DNA of 45,012 bases from NCBI GenBank assembly GCA_023443315.1, contig JAEZVA010000019.1, positions 1 through 45,012 on the forward strand, written 5' to 3'. Of this stretch, positions 1 through 6,907 are shown piece after piece. Source of the stretch: Bacillota bacterium (GTDB taxonomy: Bacteria > Bacillota > Clostridia > Oscillospirales > Ruminococcaceae). A program made the position numbers and the translations under genes. The notes under the pieces are model-generated. The model was not told the origin of the DNA and did no database searches. It saw nothing but the letters and a program-made list of their open reading frames with translations. How positions within the stretch are numbered: the first letter of the stretch is position 1; each line of letters begins with the position of its first letter.

Positions 1-1172
1 CTGCCGCCCACCACCTCGGAGTAATGGTTCATCGCGACCGCGTAGGGCACGCCCAGTGCCTTTACCTGCTCCTCGGTCATACCCACGTGGGCGACCTGCG
101 GGTGCGTAAAGATTGCCCACGGCACCACGTCGTAGCTTACCGCCTTCTTCTCGCCGCCAAACAGGTTTTGCGTGAGCACCTGCGCTTCATAGTTTGCCTT
201 GTGGCGCAGCTGGTATTTGCCATTGATATCGCCCAGCGCAAAGATGTGGCTTTGCGACGTCTCGAGATACTCGTTTGTAATTATCCAGCCCCTGTCGTCC
301 AGCGCGATGCCCGCCTGCTCGGGCGCAAGCAGGTCGGCGTTGGAGCGGATGCCCGCGGCGACGAAAATCTCCTCGCACTCGATGGTGCTTTGCGCGCCAG
401 TGCGGCGGTTTTGCACGGTAAGGCGCTTTGCGCCGCCCTCGGCAGACGCCGACACCACCTCGCTGCCTGTGAGCACATCGATGCCGTGCTTGACAAACTG
501 CGCCGTGACAAACGCCCTGACCTCCGCTTCCTCCTTGGCGATAAGCTCGTCCGCGTACTCGATGATGGTCACCCTGGTACCGAACGCCGAGAAGATGTGC
601 GCAAACTCCGCGCTGATGGTTCCCCCGCCGATGATGGCAAGGCTTTTGTAGGGTGCGGTGGGGAATTTGTCGCCGAAAAAGCGTTCGGAGGTCACGTAGC
701 CCGTATCGTCAAGCCCCGCTATCTGCGGCACCATGGTGCGCGCGCCGGCGGCTATTACAAACCGCTCGGCGGTAAGCTGCTCGTCGGGCTTGCCGTCCGA
801 AAAGTGCACGGTCATGCTGTGTGTGCCCGTAAACGCGCCCGTGCCCTTGTACACCGTTAGGTTGGGGATATGCCCTAGGCTGTGTTCAATCTTCTTGTGC
901 AGGTCAATTTGCTCCCACATGCGGCGAGAGATGGTCTGCCAGTCTACCTGCGGCGGGGCGGTTTGAATGCCCACGCGCTGGGACGACTGCAGCTCGCGAA
1001 CCAAATCCGCGGGGTACACGAGCATTTTGGAGGGGATGCACCCCTTAGTCAGGCAGGTGCCCCCGAACTTTGATCTTTCAATAATGGCGCAGCGAAGCCC
1101 CTGATTCAGTGCTTCTTCGAGCACCATCAGCCCTGCGCCGCTGCCGACTACCACCAAATCGAACTGTTTCAT
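1..1172 (-). CDS. Pyridine nucleotide-disulfide oxidoreductase (dihydrolipoamide dehydrogenase-like), 3' end beyond window
   Basis: About 390 N-terminal residues are visible; the C-terminal dimerisation domain with the usual His-Glu pair lies outside the window. The protein starts MKQFDLVVVGSGAG, an FAD-binding Rossmann loop. It is followed by the redox disulfide motif GGTCLTKGCIPSK near residues 38-50, a second GxGxxS/A nucleotide loop (IIGGGTISAEFAHIFS) near residue 180, and the second FAD motif (IFALGDI) near residue 320. Family members move electrons between NAD(P)H, FAD and a disulfide partner such as lipoamide, mycothiol, mercury(II) or glutathione. The substrate cannot be fixed here, and no 2-oxoacid dehydrogenase genes are adjacent. 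The CLTKGC spacer differs from the common CLNxGC. The start is set by a GGAGGAC ribosome site just upstream. A diverged copy of the first nine codons and upstream region lies at about 4537-4600. Confidence 0.88.
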   Translation of the reverse strand, partial: MKQFDLVVVGSGAGLMVLEEALNQGLRCAIIERSKFGGTCLTKGCIPSKMLVYPADLVRELQSSQRVGIQTAPPQVDWQTISRRMWEQIDLHKKIEHSLGHIPNLTVYKGTGAFTGTHSMTVHFSDGKPDEQLTAERFVIAAGARTMVPQIAGLDDTGYVTSERFFGDKFPTAPYKSLAIIGGGTISAEFAHIFSAFGTRVTIIEYADELIAKEEAEVRAFVTAQFVKHGIDVLTGSEVVSASAEGGAKRLTVQNRRTGAQSTIECEEIFVAAGIRSNADLLAPEQAGIALDDRGWIITNEYLETSQSHIFALGDINGKYQLRHKANYEAQVLTQNLFGGEKKAVSYDVVPWAIFTHPQVAHVGMTEEQVKALGVPYAVAMNHYSEVVGG

Positions 1173-1198
1173 GGTTTGTCCTCCGCTTGGTTTGCGTT
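1147..1198. repeat. Left copy of a ~50-bp direct repeat (flavoprotein gene 5' end)
   Basis: This stretch covers the first codons, ribosome site and immediate upstream DNA of the oxidoreductase gene. It matches 4538-4590 with a few substitutions and one indel; the core GTTTCATGGTTTGTCCTCCG is identical. Weaker similarity continues about 50 bp further upstream in both copies. The two copies flank the tandem solute-binding-protein gene. Confidence 0.8.
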
Positions 1199-1273
1199 TT
1201 GTCCCGTATGGGGATTGTGAAAGGGTTTGATGCAGCTGTTTGTTGATATTATCACAGCAAAATAACGCTGCCG

Positions 1274-4003
1274 CTAATAAATTGTTTCAAGGTATTCTTT
1301 GTGCTTAGTTTCAATACCATTCATATTCGCCTTAAATTCCGCAATCGCAGCATCCTTGCTTTTGCCTTGCTTAAGATACGCTCGTACAATGCTCAGCCAT
1401 TCGCTATCAGCCGCACTGTCTAGGCTGGTATAAAACTCATACTTCTTTGCGTTTGATTGCTTTATGGTGTTATATATAATACTATTGATGTTTTCTTCCC
1501 CAAGAAAATCTATGGTGTTAATGGTGTTTTTCATAATGGTTCCCGAAATTACCGCTCTTTTATTGCCGTACGCCTCATAAAGATCATCAACAGCGTCTCC
1601 GTTGCGATAGAGTGTGTCGTTTGCAAGGCGGTACTGAAGCCCGTTTTCGGAACAGTCCAGCGTCATCCATTCAATTAACGGCGCAATTTTATCCTTCAGC
1701 GGTGAGTTCTTATTTACCATAATCCCAGAATGGGTACCTTCAAACGTATTTACTCTAGTCGTACGGCATATTGCCCAGTCACCTGCGGTATTGGGCAAAT
1801 AACTCGCATCGCCTAAATATGAAATTTGATTATCGGTTAGGACAAGACCGAACACCGACTTGTCACCTTTTCCGTCCAAGTCTTGATACCACTGCTCGGT
1901 ATACGGATCGGTGTCCTTGATACAACCATTATTAAACAATAATTTAGAAATATCCAAAAATTCTTCCCATTTCGGATAAACAGTATGATTGCCATTGAGC
2001 GTTTGATTATAGGCATCGATTCCATCTGTAAACAAAGGCCAGTACCCATAGCATCCGGGCGTGATATAATAGCCATGTTTTTTTAAGGTTTGTGCCGCTT
2101 CTACGAATTTTGCCCAATTGTCAGAACCAGTGCCGATGATTTCGGCAATTTCATCCGGATCGTCTGTCCCCCATACCTTCTTGGCTATAGAACGCCGATA
2201 CATAAATGTATAAACGCTTGTTTCATATGGAAGTGCGATAATTTCTCCATTCTGATTGGTTCCGGCATCGATTGCAAACTGCGGAATATCAGCCTTCTTG
2301 ATAGCCGCATCAACGTTTATGCCAAGTTCTTGATAGGTAGAGGCATAATCCGAGTACCTTCCATCGATAAACTCCTTGGCATAAATAGAAGGAATGCTAT
2401 AGATATCAATCGAGTTGCCATTGCCGTTTTCAAGCGCATCGACAACTTGAGATAGAAAGTGGTTATCGTCAATCATTGAGCCTTGGACGCTATGTATTTT
2501 GTATTTGAATTCGGGGTGGAGCTCGGCGTATTTTTTCACTATGCCATCGAGTTCTTGATCCATGGAGTATATATTGAGCGCGGTATTGATAGCAGGATCG
2601 TAATAGTACGTCTCCAACCATTCATATTCTAGTTTTGCTTGTTCCTTAAAATTTGCAATCGCAGTCGCTTTGTCCATTCTCCCCGTAAGATATTCATCTG
2701 TGACGATACGCCATGCGTGGACGATGTTACCCTCCAAGGAGTTATAGCCTTGCTGTTTTACGGCTGATGCTACTTGGGTGTTATAATATACCGTATTTAT
2801 GTTTTGACCACCCAGAAACCCATTGCCACTATTTAAGCTTTTTAAAACACTGCCGGAGACAACGGGTCTTTTAGCCCCGTAAAACGCGTTGTTCTGATTG
2901 CCGAGATTGTCATTTGCAAGACAATACTGCAACCCAGTTTCGGTACTATCTAGGGTAATCCATTCAATAAGAGGTTTGATTTTATCCTTGAGCTGTGACT
3001 GATTACTAACAAGTATTGCAGTAGTTCCGCTTAAATCGATATTGCTAATTGGCGGCTGACAGATTGCCCAGTCACCATAGGTGTTGCCCAATGTAAACTC
3101 CCATTCAAAAAATCGACTTGTAGCAAGACCGAATATTTGATTGTCACCTTTCCCATCTAGGTCCTTAATCCACTGCTCTGAATACTGCAATGATTCCCCT
3201 ATATAGTTCTTGTTCAGTAGGTGTTTTGAAATATCCATGAATGCTTCCCACTGCGGGTTTAAATCTTCGTCTTTGGGTATCCTCGTATCAACGAAGGGCC
3301 AGATATCATTCCATCCCGGCGCAATATAGTAGCCGTGTTTTTTTAACGTCTTTGCTGCTTCCACGAACTTATCCCAGTCTTCGGTACCTGCGCCGATAAT
3401 ATCGGCAATGGCGTCTGGGTCGTCTGTACCCCATACGGTCTTAGCAATCGAGCGGCGATACATAAATACACCGATTTTGGGTTCATAAGGAAGTGTGACA
3501 ATCTCTCCATCCGAATTGGTACCCGCATCGATAGCATACTGTGGAATATCCGCCTTCTTTAAAGCGGAATCAACGTCGATGCCTAGCTGCTTGTAGGTGC
3601 TGGCATAGCCCGCGTATTCTCCCTTAATAAACTCCTCGGCATACCAACCGGGGACACAATAAATATCGATTGCTTTCTCTTTCGCATTTTCAAGACCACC
3701 GAGAATTTCTCTATAATAGGAGCCTGCCGCATCTGGGATATAGTTTATTACAAACTGAAACTCAGGATGTAGACCAGCATATTTGGTAAATATATCTGCC
3801 ATCTCCATATTACACGTGTATATGTTGACCACGCTTTCATCGACGGTAGAATTCGGGTTGTCTTGTACTACCTCAACTGCTTGATCGTTATCTGTTTTTG
3901 CATCAATCACTGCATTGGCATAAGTATTATGTAAAGAATTTGATGACAGTAAGGCAATGGCAAGAATAAATACAATAATAATAGTAGTGCATCTTTTCAG
4001 CAT
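1274..4003 (-). CDS. Secreted protein with two tandem extracellular solute-binding (family 1-like) domains
   Basis: The start is taken at the ATG with a GGGG-type ribosome site; an in-frame GTG seven codons upstream has none. The protein is about 909 aa. It opens with a classic signal peptide (LKR, then a hydrophobic IIIVFILAIALL stretch) ending in TYANA, an apparent signal peptidase I site. There is no lipobox Cys. Two homologous halves follow, about residues 60-465 and 475-909. Each repeats landmarks such as KYAxLHPEF, a DIYxxP segment, GY/DYASTYxxLGI, KKADIPQxAIDAGTN, FMYRRSIAK, VWGTDDPD and LKKHGYYIxPG. This resembles ABC sugar-binding proteins, which are normally about 400-450 aa with one domain. 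No permease or ATPase is adjacent, so it may be an orphan receptor or carbohydrate-binding protein. It is more AT-rich than the metabolic genes and is flanked by direct repeats. Confidence 0.8.
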   Translation of the reverse strand: MLKRCTTIIIVFILAIALLSSNSLHNTYANAVIDAKTDNDQAVEVVQDNPNSTVDESVVNIYTCNMEMADIFTKYAGLHPEFQFVINYIPDAAGSYYREILGGLENAKEKAIDIYCVPGWYAEEFIKGEYAGYASTYKQLGIDVDSALKKADIPQYAIDAGTNSDGEIVTLPYEPKIGVFMYRRSIAKTVWGTDDPDAIADIIGAGTEDWDKFVEAAKTLKKHGYYIAPGWNDIWPFVDTRIPKDEDLNPQWEAFMDISKHLLNKNYIGESLQYSEQWIKDLDGKGDNQIFGLATSRFFEWEFTLGNTYGDWAICQPPISNIDLSGTTAILVSNQSQLKDKIKPLIEWITLDSTETGLQYCLANDNLGNQNNAFYGAKRPVVSGSVLKSLNSGNGFLGGQNINTVYYNTQVASAVKQQGYNSLEGNIVHAWRIVTDEYLTGRMDKATAIANFKEQAKLEYEWLETYYYDPAINTALNIYSMDQELDGIVKKYAELHPEFKYKIHSVQGSMIDDNHFLSQVVDALENGNGNSIDIYSIPSIYAKEFIDGRYSDYASTYQELGINVDAAIKKADIPQFAIDAGTNQNGEIIALPYETSVYTFMYRRSIAKKVWGTDDPDEIAEIIGTGSDNWAKFVEAAQTLKKHGYYITPGCYGYWPLFTDGIDAYNQTLNGNHTVYPKWEEFLDISKLLFNNGCIKDTDPYTEQWYQDLDGKGDKSVFGLVLTDNQISYLGDASYLPNTAGDWAICRTTRVNTFEGTHSGIMVNKNSPLKDKIAPLIEWMTLDCSENGLQYRLANDTLYRNGDAVDDLYEAYGNKRAVISGTIMKNTINTIDFLGEENINSIIYNTIKQSNAKKYEFYTSLDSAADSEWLSIVRAYLKQGKSKDAAIAEFKANMNGIETKHKEYLETIY

Positions 4004-4342
4004 TGATTTAACCCCATCTTTCACACAATGTATTCTTTATTACCCTAACTGCTTCTACTACTAAACCGTTGCCCGTATTAACACACTTAGCTACCGTTAG
4101 GGGGACTGATTATTATTGAGTAACCGTCTAAATATCTTTTCTGATGCTGCACCTAGACCCTACCAATATTCTAGCACACAATCAACTAAAGTAAACCACT
4201 AATACACGGTGTAATATGATATATCATTGGCTTTTTTCCCATTCTCCCCCCAAAAATAAAACAAAGCAGACCCACCTTGTAATGGCTTTATATTTGCTGT
4301 TGTGGTAAGCAGCAAATGTAGCTTGAAAAGGATAAAAAAATA

Positions 4343-4413
4343 GAGCATATTGTGATTAAACCGATTGAATGGGATTGCTTAAAAAACCATTATCGGAGGA
4401 ACACAATATGCTC
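4343..4413. repeat. Perfect 12-bp inverted repeat whose right arm covers a start codon
   Basis: GAGCATATTGTG at 4343-4354 is the exact reverse complement of CACAATATGCTC at 4402-4413. The right arm contains the ATG of the small ORF at 4408, just after its GGAGGA ribosome site. A transcript could fold so that this start is hidden. It could also be a protein operator or part of a dead mobile element. Confidence 0.6.
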
Positions 4414-4548
4414 GGATTAATAGGGGTAAACACAAACAATGTTCAGGGGAAAGACGGAGTAACACAGATAACAATAGCACTTTTAGCGCATGCAAACCGT
4501 AAGGTTAGGGTGGTTTGGATACCCATACGTCGGAATTACTACCACTAA
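4408..4548 (+). CDS. Small hypothetical ORF, 46 aa, probably a gene fragment
   Basis: It begins MLGLIGVNTNNVQGKDG after a good CGGAGGA ribosome site and ends RRNYYH. The last codons run into the antisense relic of the flavoprotein gene 5' end, so the natural C-terminus was probably lost at a junction near 4537. A 22-codon ORF just upstream (GTG at 4352, stop 4418-4420) overlaps this start in an ATG...TAA arrangement typical of coupled genes. I do not recognise either product. They may be the remains of a two-gene unit from a mobile element. Confidence 0.3.
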   Translation: MLGLIGVNTNNVQGKDGVTQITIALLAHANRKVRVVWIPIRRNYYH

Positions 4549-4600
4549 ATTGAACCGTTTCATGGTTTGTCCTCCGCTTGGTTTTGCGTTGTTTCGTGAA
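4537..4600 (-). pseudogene. Relic of a second copy of the flavoprotein gene 5' end
   Basis: Read on the minus strand, the sequence gives a GGAGGACAAACC ribosome site and then MKRFNLVVV, matching MKQFDLVVV of the intact gene that starts at 1172. After nine codons the similarity stops abruptly and the frame continues into unrelated sequence. The region upstream (to about 4630) also resembles the intact gene's upstream region. Substitutions are largely silent or conservative, which suggests an old paralog or duplicated copy later cut by deletion or insertion. Confidence 0.7.
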
Positions 4601-4641
4601 TTAAGAGTGTAAATGATTTGTTGCATATATTTGTAATTTTA

Positions 4642-4742
4642 TACCATAAAAGCTGAGCATTATGGTATTATCGCCATCGGCGTAGCCGGAGCATAAAGAT
4701 AAATGGTATAATCAATGCTTTGCGTTGATTATACCATATTTT
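4642..4742. repeat. Nested inverted repeats with a terminator-like hairpin
   Basis: TACCATAA/TTATGGTA forms one hairpin (about 4642-4667). A 13-bp stem, ATGGTATAATCAA (4703-4715) with TTGATTATACCAT (4725-4737), forms a second, followed by ATTTTT. Between them sits a GC-rich mini-hairpin (GGCGTAGCC). The arms of the two hairpins share ATACCAT/ATGGTAT and could also pair with each other. It may be a rho-independent terminator for the + strand, a small structured RNA or a miniature repeat. No + strand gene obviously ends here. Confidence 0.5.
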
Positions 4743-4824
4743 TGTGGGGTTATGGGGGTGGTTTTGTCGGGGGTTTGGGGGGTATGTGTCATAGAAACAA
4801 ACGTAGAAACGTATTTAATCACGG

Positions 4825-4869
4825 AAACCCTCTACCACCTCCAAATGAATTGAAAGCGCAAGAGGGTTT
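4825..4869. terminator. Weak hairpin downstream of the dual-OB gene
   Basis: AAACCCTCT (4825-4833) pairs with AGAGGGTTT (4861-4869) across a 27-nt loop and is followed on the + strand by TTTATT. It lies just past the stop codon of the gene ending at 4881 and could end that operon, although the long loop makes this uncertain. Confidence 0.35.
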
Positions 4870-4880
4870 TTATTCCATCC

Positions 4881-5474
4881 TCAATATATTGCTGATATGT
4901 ATTTGAAATACCCTCCACCCTCTCTTGTAAAATTATCCGAAGGTGGCAAGCTAATTACAGCATATCCTGAATCAACAGGAGCGTGGTCTCCAAAAAATCT
5001 CGAATCTGTTATCGAGTAATTTAAGTGTCGTACTCCGTTACGTATGAATGATGCCTTGCTTTTCCCCTTATCATTTTTGAAAAACCTCATGTTTTCAAAC
5101 TTAATAACTTCAAGAGAATGATTTAAATGGCTAACATTAATTAACTTGTATTTTGAATTCCCAAAAACAGTTGCATTCTTATTTTCCAAAAATGCAAGCT
5201 CTTTTATACTAGACAATGAACCTACATACTTCAGTCCATATGCTAAATCTATTAGTACATTTTCGGTTTGGTGTTCAACAGGGCAATCTTGTAATATTTT
5301 TACTTTTACAACATCTAAAAGTTTAATTGATTGAGTGTAACATGTTTGAATTCCTTCTCCATGTTCTGGTTCACTTACAAGTCTAATTAACTTCTCATTT
5401 TTAGTATCGTATGCTGCCACACACTTTTTTCCCCATTTTTCAGACAAAGTTAAAATAATAACGTTATTTTCCAC
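4881..5474 (-). CDS. Probable dual OB domain protein, last gene of the DUF488 operon
   Basis: This is a 197-aa soluble protein with no signal peptide or membrane segment. The N-terminus (NNVIILTLSEKWGKKCVAAYD) and C-terminus (YAVISLPPSDNF followed by GGGYFKYISAIY) resemble what I recall of 'dual OB' proteins, whose ends read like a 'vSL...YKLVA.I' pattern. The recognition is from memory and the function is unknown. OB folds often bind nucleic acid or oligonucleotides. Only 14 bp separate it from the upstream DUF488 gene, and a GGAGG-type ribosome site precedes the ATG, so the three genes should be co-transcribed. It is strongly AT-rich compared with the metabolic genes, consistent with transfer. 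It could be the nucleic-acid-binding partner of the two DUF488 proteins. Confidence 0.6.
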   Translation of the reverse strand: MENNVIILTLSEKWGKKCVAAYDTKNEKLIRLVSEPEHGEGIQTCYTQSIKLLDVVKVKILQDCPVEHQTENVLIDLAYGLKYVGSLSSIKELAFLENKNATVFGNSKYKLINVSHLNHSLEVIKFENMRFFKNDKGKSKASFIRNGVRHLNYSITDSRFFGDHAPVDSGYAVISLPPSDNFTREGGGYFKYISAIY

Positions 5475-5488
5475 ATCACTATCCTCCT

Positions 5489-5932
5489 TTATAAGTGGAC
5501 GACTGTTATGTTAAACAAGTTTTCAAAATAATGTGCGACTAATCCTCTATGACATTTTTGTGGCATGTCTTCACTACAAAGCAAACAAATATTTTCATCC
5601 TGAAAATCACTATATTTGTTTAATATATACTCATCAATTTTTCTTGACTTCATGATGTTATTAAACGTCTCTTCATAAAACTCCCAAGAAATAACTCTGT
5701 TTTTGTAATCCTTTAGTAATTTTTCAGTTGGCGCAAATGTGTCATCATGAATATACTTTATACCAATGATTTTTTTTAAAAAATACTCGATGTCAGGCAT
5801 TTTGGCAAAACCAGCTAATTGAGAAGTGTTGTTTAGTCGCACATCAATTAAAGTATCTATTTTACTATCTTTTAACAGTTCAAAAAATTTTTGGGCTGTT
5901 TTTTTAGTAAATCCTATTGTAAATATTTTCAT
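5489..5932 (-). CDS. DUF488 family protein (short form)
   Basis: At 147 aa, it starts MKIFTIGFT. The family signatures are visible: LIDVR at about 28-32 and a Cys-rich motif LLCSEDMPQKCHR with C119, C127, H128 and R129. The DVR and CHR residues are the expected conserved core of DUF488, a family of unknown biochemical function, and look like an active or metal site. The ATG follows the stop codon of the upstream DUF488 gene without a gap (5933-5935 is its stop), so translation is probably coupled. The two proteins share the fold but differ strongly in sequence. That suggests a heteromeric pair with distinct roles, not a recent duplication. Confidence 0.82.
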   Translation of the reverse strand: MKIFTIGFTKKTAQKFFELLKDSKIDTLIDVRLNNTSQLAGFAKMPDIEYFLKKIIGIKYIHDDTFAPTEKLLKDYKNRVISWEFYEETFNNIMKSRKIDEYILNKYSDFQDENICLLCSEDMPQKCHRGLVAHYFENLFNITVVHL

Positions 5933-6538
5933 TTATAAATCCTCCAAATTAAAACCAATATCAATGTTTCGTTTTCTATAGCACTCATTTAATAAAGAGT
6001 CTTCATCACTTGACGCAGAAAATAAAGATAGTTGTAGACGATCTTTAAAATACATATCTAACAACCTTATTTCTATTTCACATTGTGTTTCAACTTGACC
6101 ATTTGCTTTTATATGGTCTACATTATAGCCGAGCTCTTTAAAGCCTTTTCCGAGCATTATACTGCGATGACAATTAATCGGATCTTTTTCTGCGCACATG
6201 AGCGCAAATTTATATCCTTTCTCAATTCCTTTTGTTACCTTTTTAACTCCTTCTAAAAACTGATTAGAGGAAGTAAATTTGTTGAAGTCAAGATAACCAC
6301 CATTAGCATAAAAAATTGTATTTTCTTGACGAGCACCAAACTCATGTGCGTAGTTTCTGTATATTATCTCCTTATTCTTAAGGGTTATTTCCAATGTATC
6401 TTTATTGTAGTCGGAATAATGTTGTGAATATGGTGTGCTACGCACATCTATTAAACAAGTAATTTTATATTTTATTAAAGTCTCAATAAAGTCATTGATT
6501 TGAAAACTAGTATAACCAATTGTATAAATCTGTTTCAT
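5933..6538 (-). CDS. DUF488 family protein (long form)
   Basis: This is a 201-aa, first gene of the three-gene operon. It starts MKQIYTIGYT and carries LIDVRSTPYSQHY (D31, R33) and MCAEKDPINCHR (C115, C123, H124, R125), the classical DUF488 signature. A C-terminal tail of about 50 residues (after KANGQVETQCEIEIRLLD) is absent from the short partner. A GAAGGCG ribosome site precedes the ATG. The biochemical role of DUF488 is not established. The LIDVR strand recalls rhodanese-like folds, but the catalytic loop differs. The gene is AT-rich like its neighbours and was probably acquired horizontally with them. Confidence 0.85.
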   Translation of the reverse strand: MKQIYTIGYTSFQINDFIETLIKYKITCLIDVRSTPYSQHYSDYNKDTLEITLKNKEIIYRNYAHEFGARQENTIFYANGGYLDFNKFTSSNQFLEGVKKVTKGIEKGYKFALMCAEKDPINCHRSIMLGKGFKELGYNVDHIKANGQVETQCEIEIRLLDMYFKDRLQLSLFSASSDEDSLLNECYRKRNIDIGFNLEDL

Positions 6539-6558
6539 CTTTTCACGCCTTCTGTAGC

Positions 6559-6709
6559 ATAATAAAATTTACATATAATATTGCAAACTCATTAATAAAA
6601 ATGTTGTACTATTTATTGTTTGTGTTAATAGACACTTTTTCATTTTCGCCATACGACTACCCATAATAAAATTCTATATGAATTATATTAATCCCCACAA
6701 ATATTGTAA
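6559..6709 (-). promoter_or_regulatory. Candidate promoters of the DUF488 operon
   Basis: Two sigma-A-like candidates are visible on the minus strand. The upstream one is TTACAA (6709-6704) with a 16-bp spacer and TATAAT (6687-6682). The downstream one is TTGCAA (6586-6581) with a 16-bp spacer and TATTAT (6564-6559). The upstream one has the consensus -10. The region is very AT-rich, so chance matches are likely. Confidence 0.4.
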
Positions 6710-6823
6710 CATACAATCACAAAATGTAAATATGTGAAATGTAGAGTTTATTTATAAACCTATGCTTTTTAAACTCATATATCAAATCTCAAATAGCATC
6801 CACTCTCTCCCCCAAACGCAAAC

Positions 6824-6860
6824 AACCCGAACCCACCGAAAAACGGGTTGGGTTCGGGTT
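6824..6860 (-). terminator. Terminator hairpin after the Gfo/Idh/MocA gene pair
   Basis: AACCCGAACCC (6824-6834) pairs with GGGTTCGGGTT (6850-6860). On the minus strand it is followed by GTTTGCGTTT, a weak U-tract. It lies about 50 bp past the stop of the dehydrogenase gene. Confidence 0.65.
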
Positions 6861-6907
6861 GCCTGCATCTATTTCACCAATGGAAAAATCAAATTGAAGC
6901 TATCAGC

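Larger units (their letters stand above)
4004..4880. other. Gene-poor stretch with gene debris and nested inverted repeats
   Basis: No convincing full-length gene is seen. From left to right it holds an IR of CCCTAAC with GTTAGGG (about 4043-4104) and a perfect 12-bp palindrome ATGATATATCAT (4216-4227). Next is a hairpin ATTTGCTG/CAGCAAAT (4292-4317) and two overlapping mini-ORFs (4352-4420 and 4408-4548) with a 12-bp inverted repeat. After these come the relic of the flavoprotein gene 5' end (4537-4600), a cluster of ATACCAT/ATGGTAT inverted repeats (4642-4737), and an AAACCCTCT/AGAGGGTTT hairpin near 4825-4869. The mix suggests an insertion or rearrangement scar. Confidence 0.6.
6539..6907. 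other. Intergenic region between the DUF488 operon and the sugar dehydrogenase genes
   Basis: It holds the candidate DUF488 promoters on its left side and a GC-rich terminator hairpin at 6824-6860 on its right. Base composition changes sharply near 6800, from AT-rich island to the GC-richer metabolic block, so the right edge of the accessory island lies about here. No gene is seen. Confidence 0.6.

Noticed and set aside
24..860. A 278-codon open frame antisense to the flavoprotein gene
   Set aside because: The minus strand shows all FAD and disulfide motifs; the + strand frame is a shadow.
4343..4413. Terminal inverted repeats of an insertion sequence
   Set aside because: The arms are only 12 bp with 47 bp between them, with no transposase and no target duplication visible; a hairpin or operator fits better.
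4715..4906. A 63-codon + strand ORF (Gly-rich N-terminus)
   Set aside because: It starts inside a terminator-like hairpin, has no ribosome site and runs into the opposite-strand dual-OB gene.
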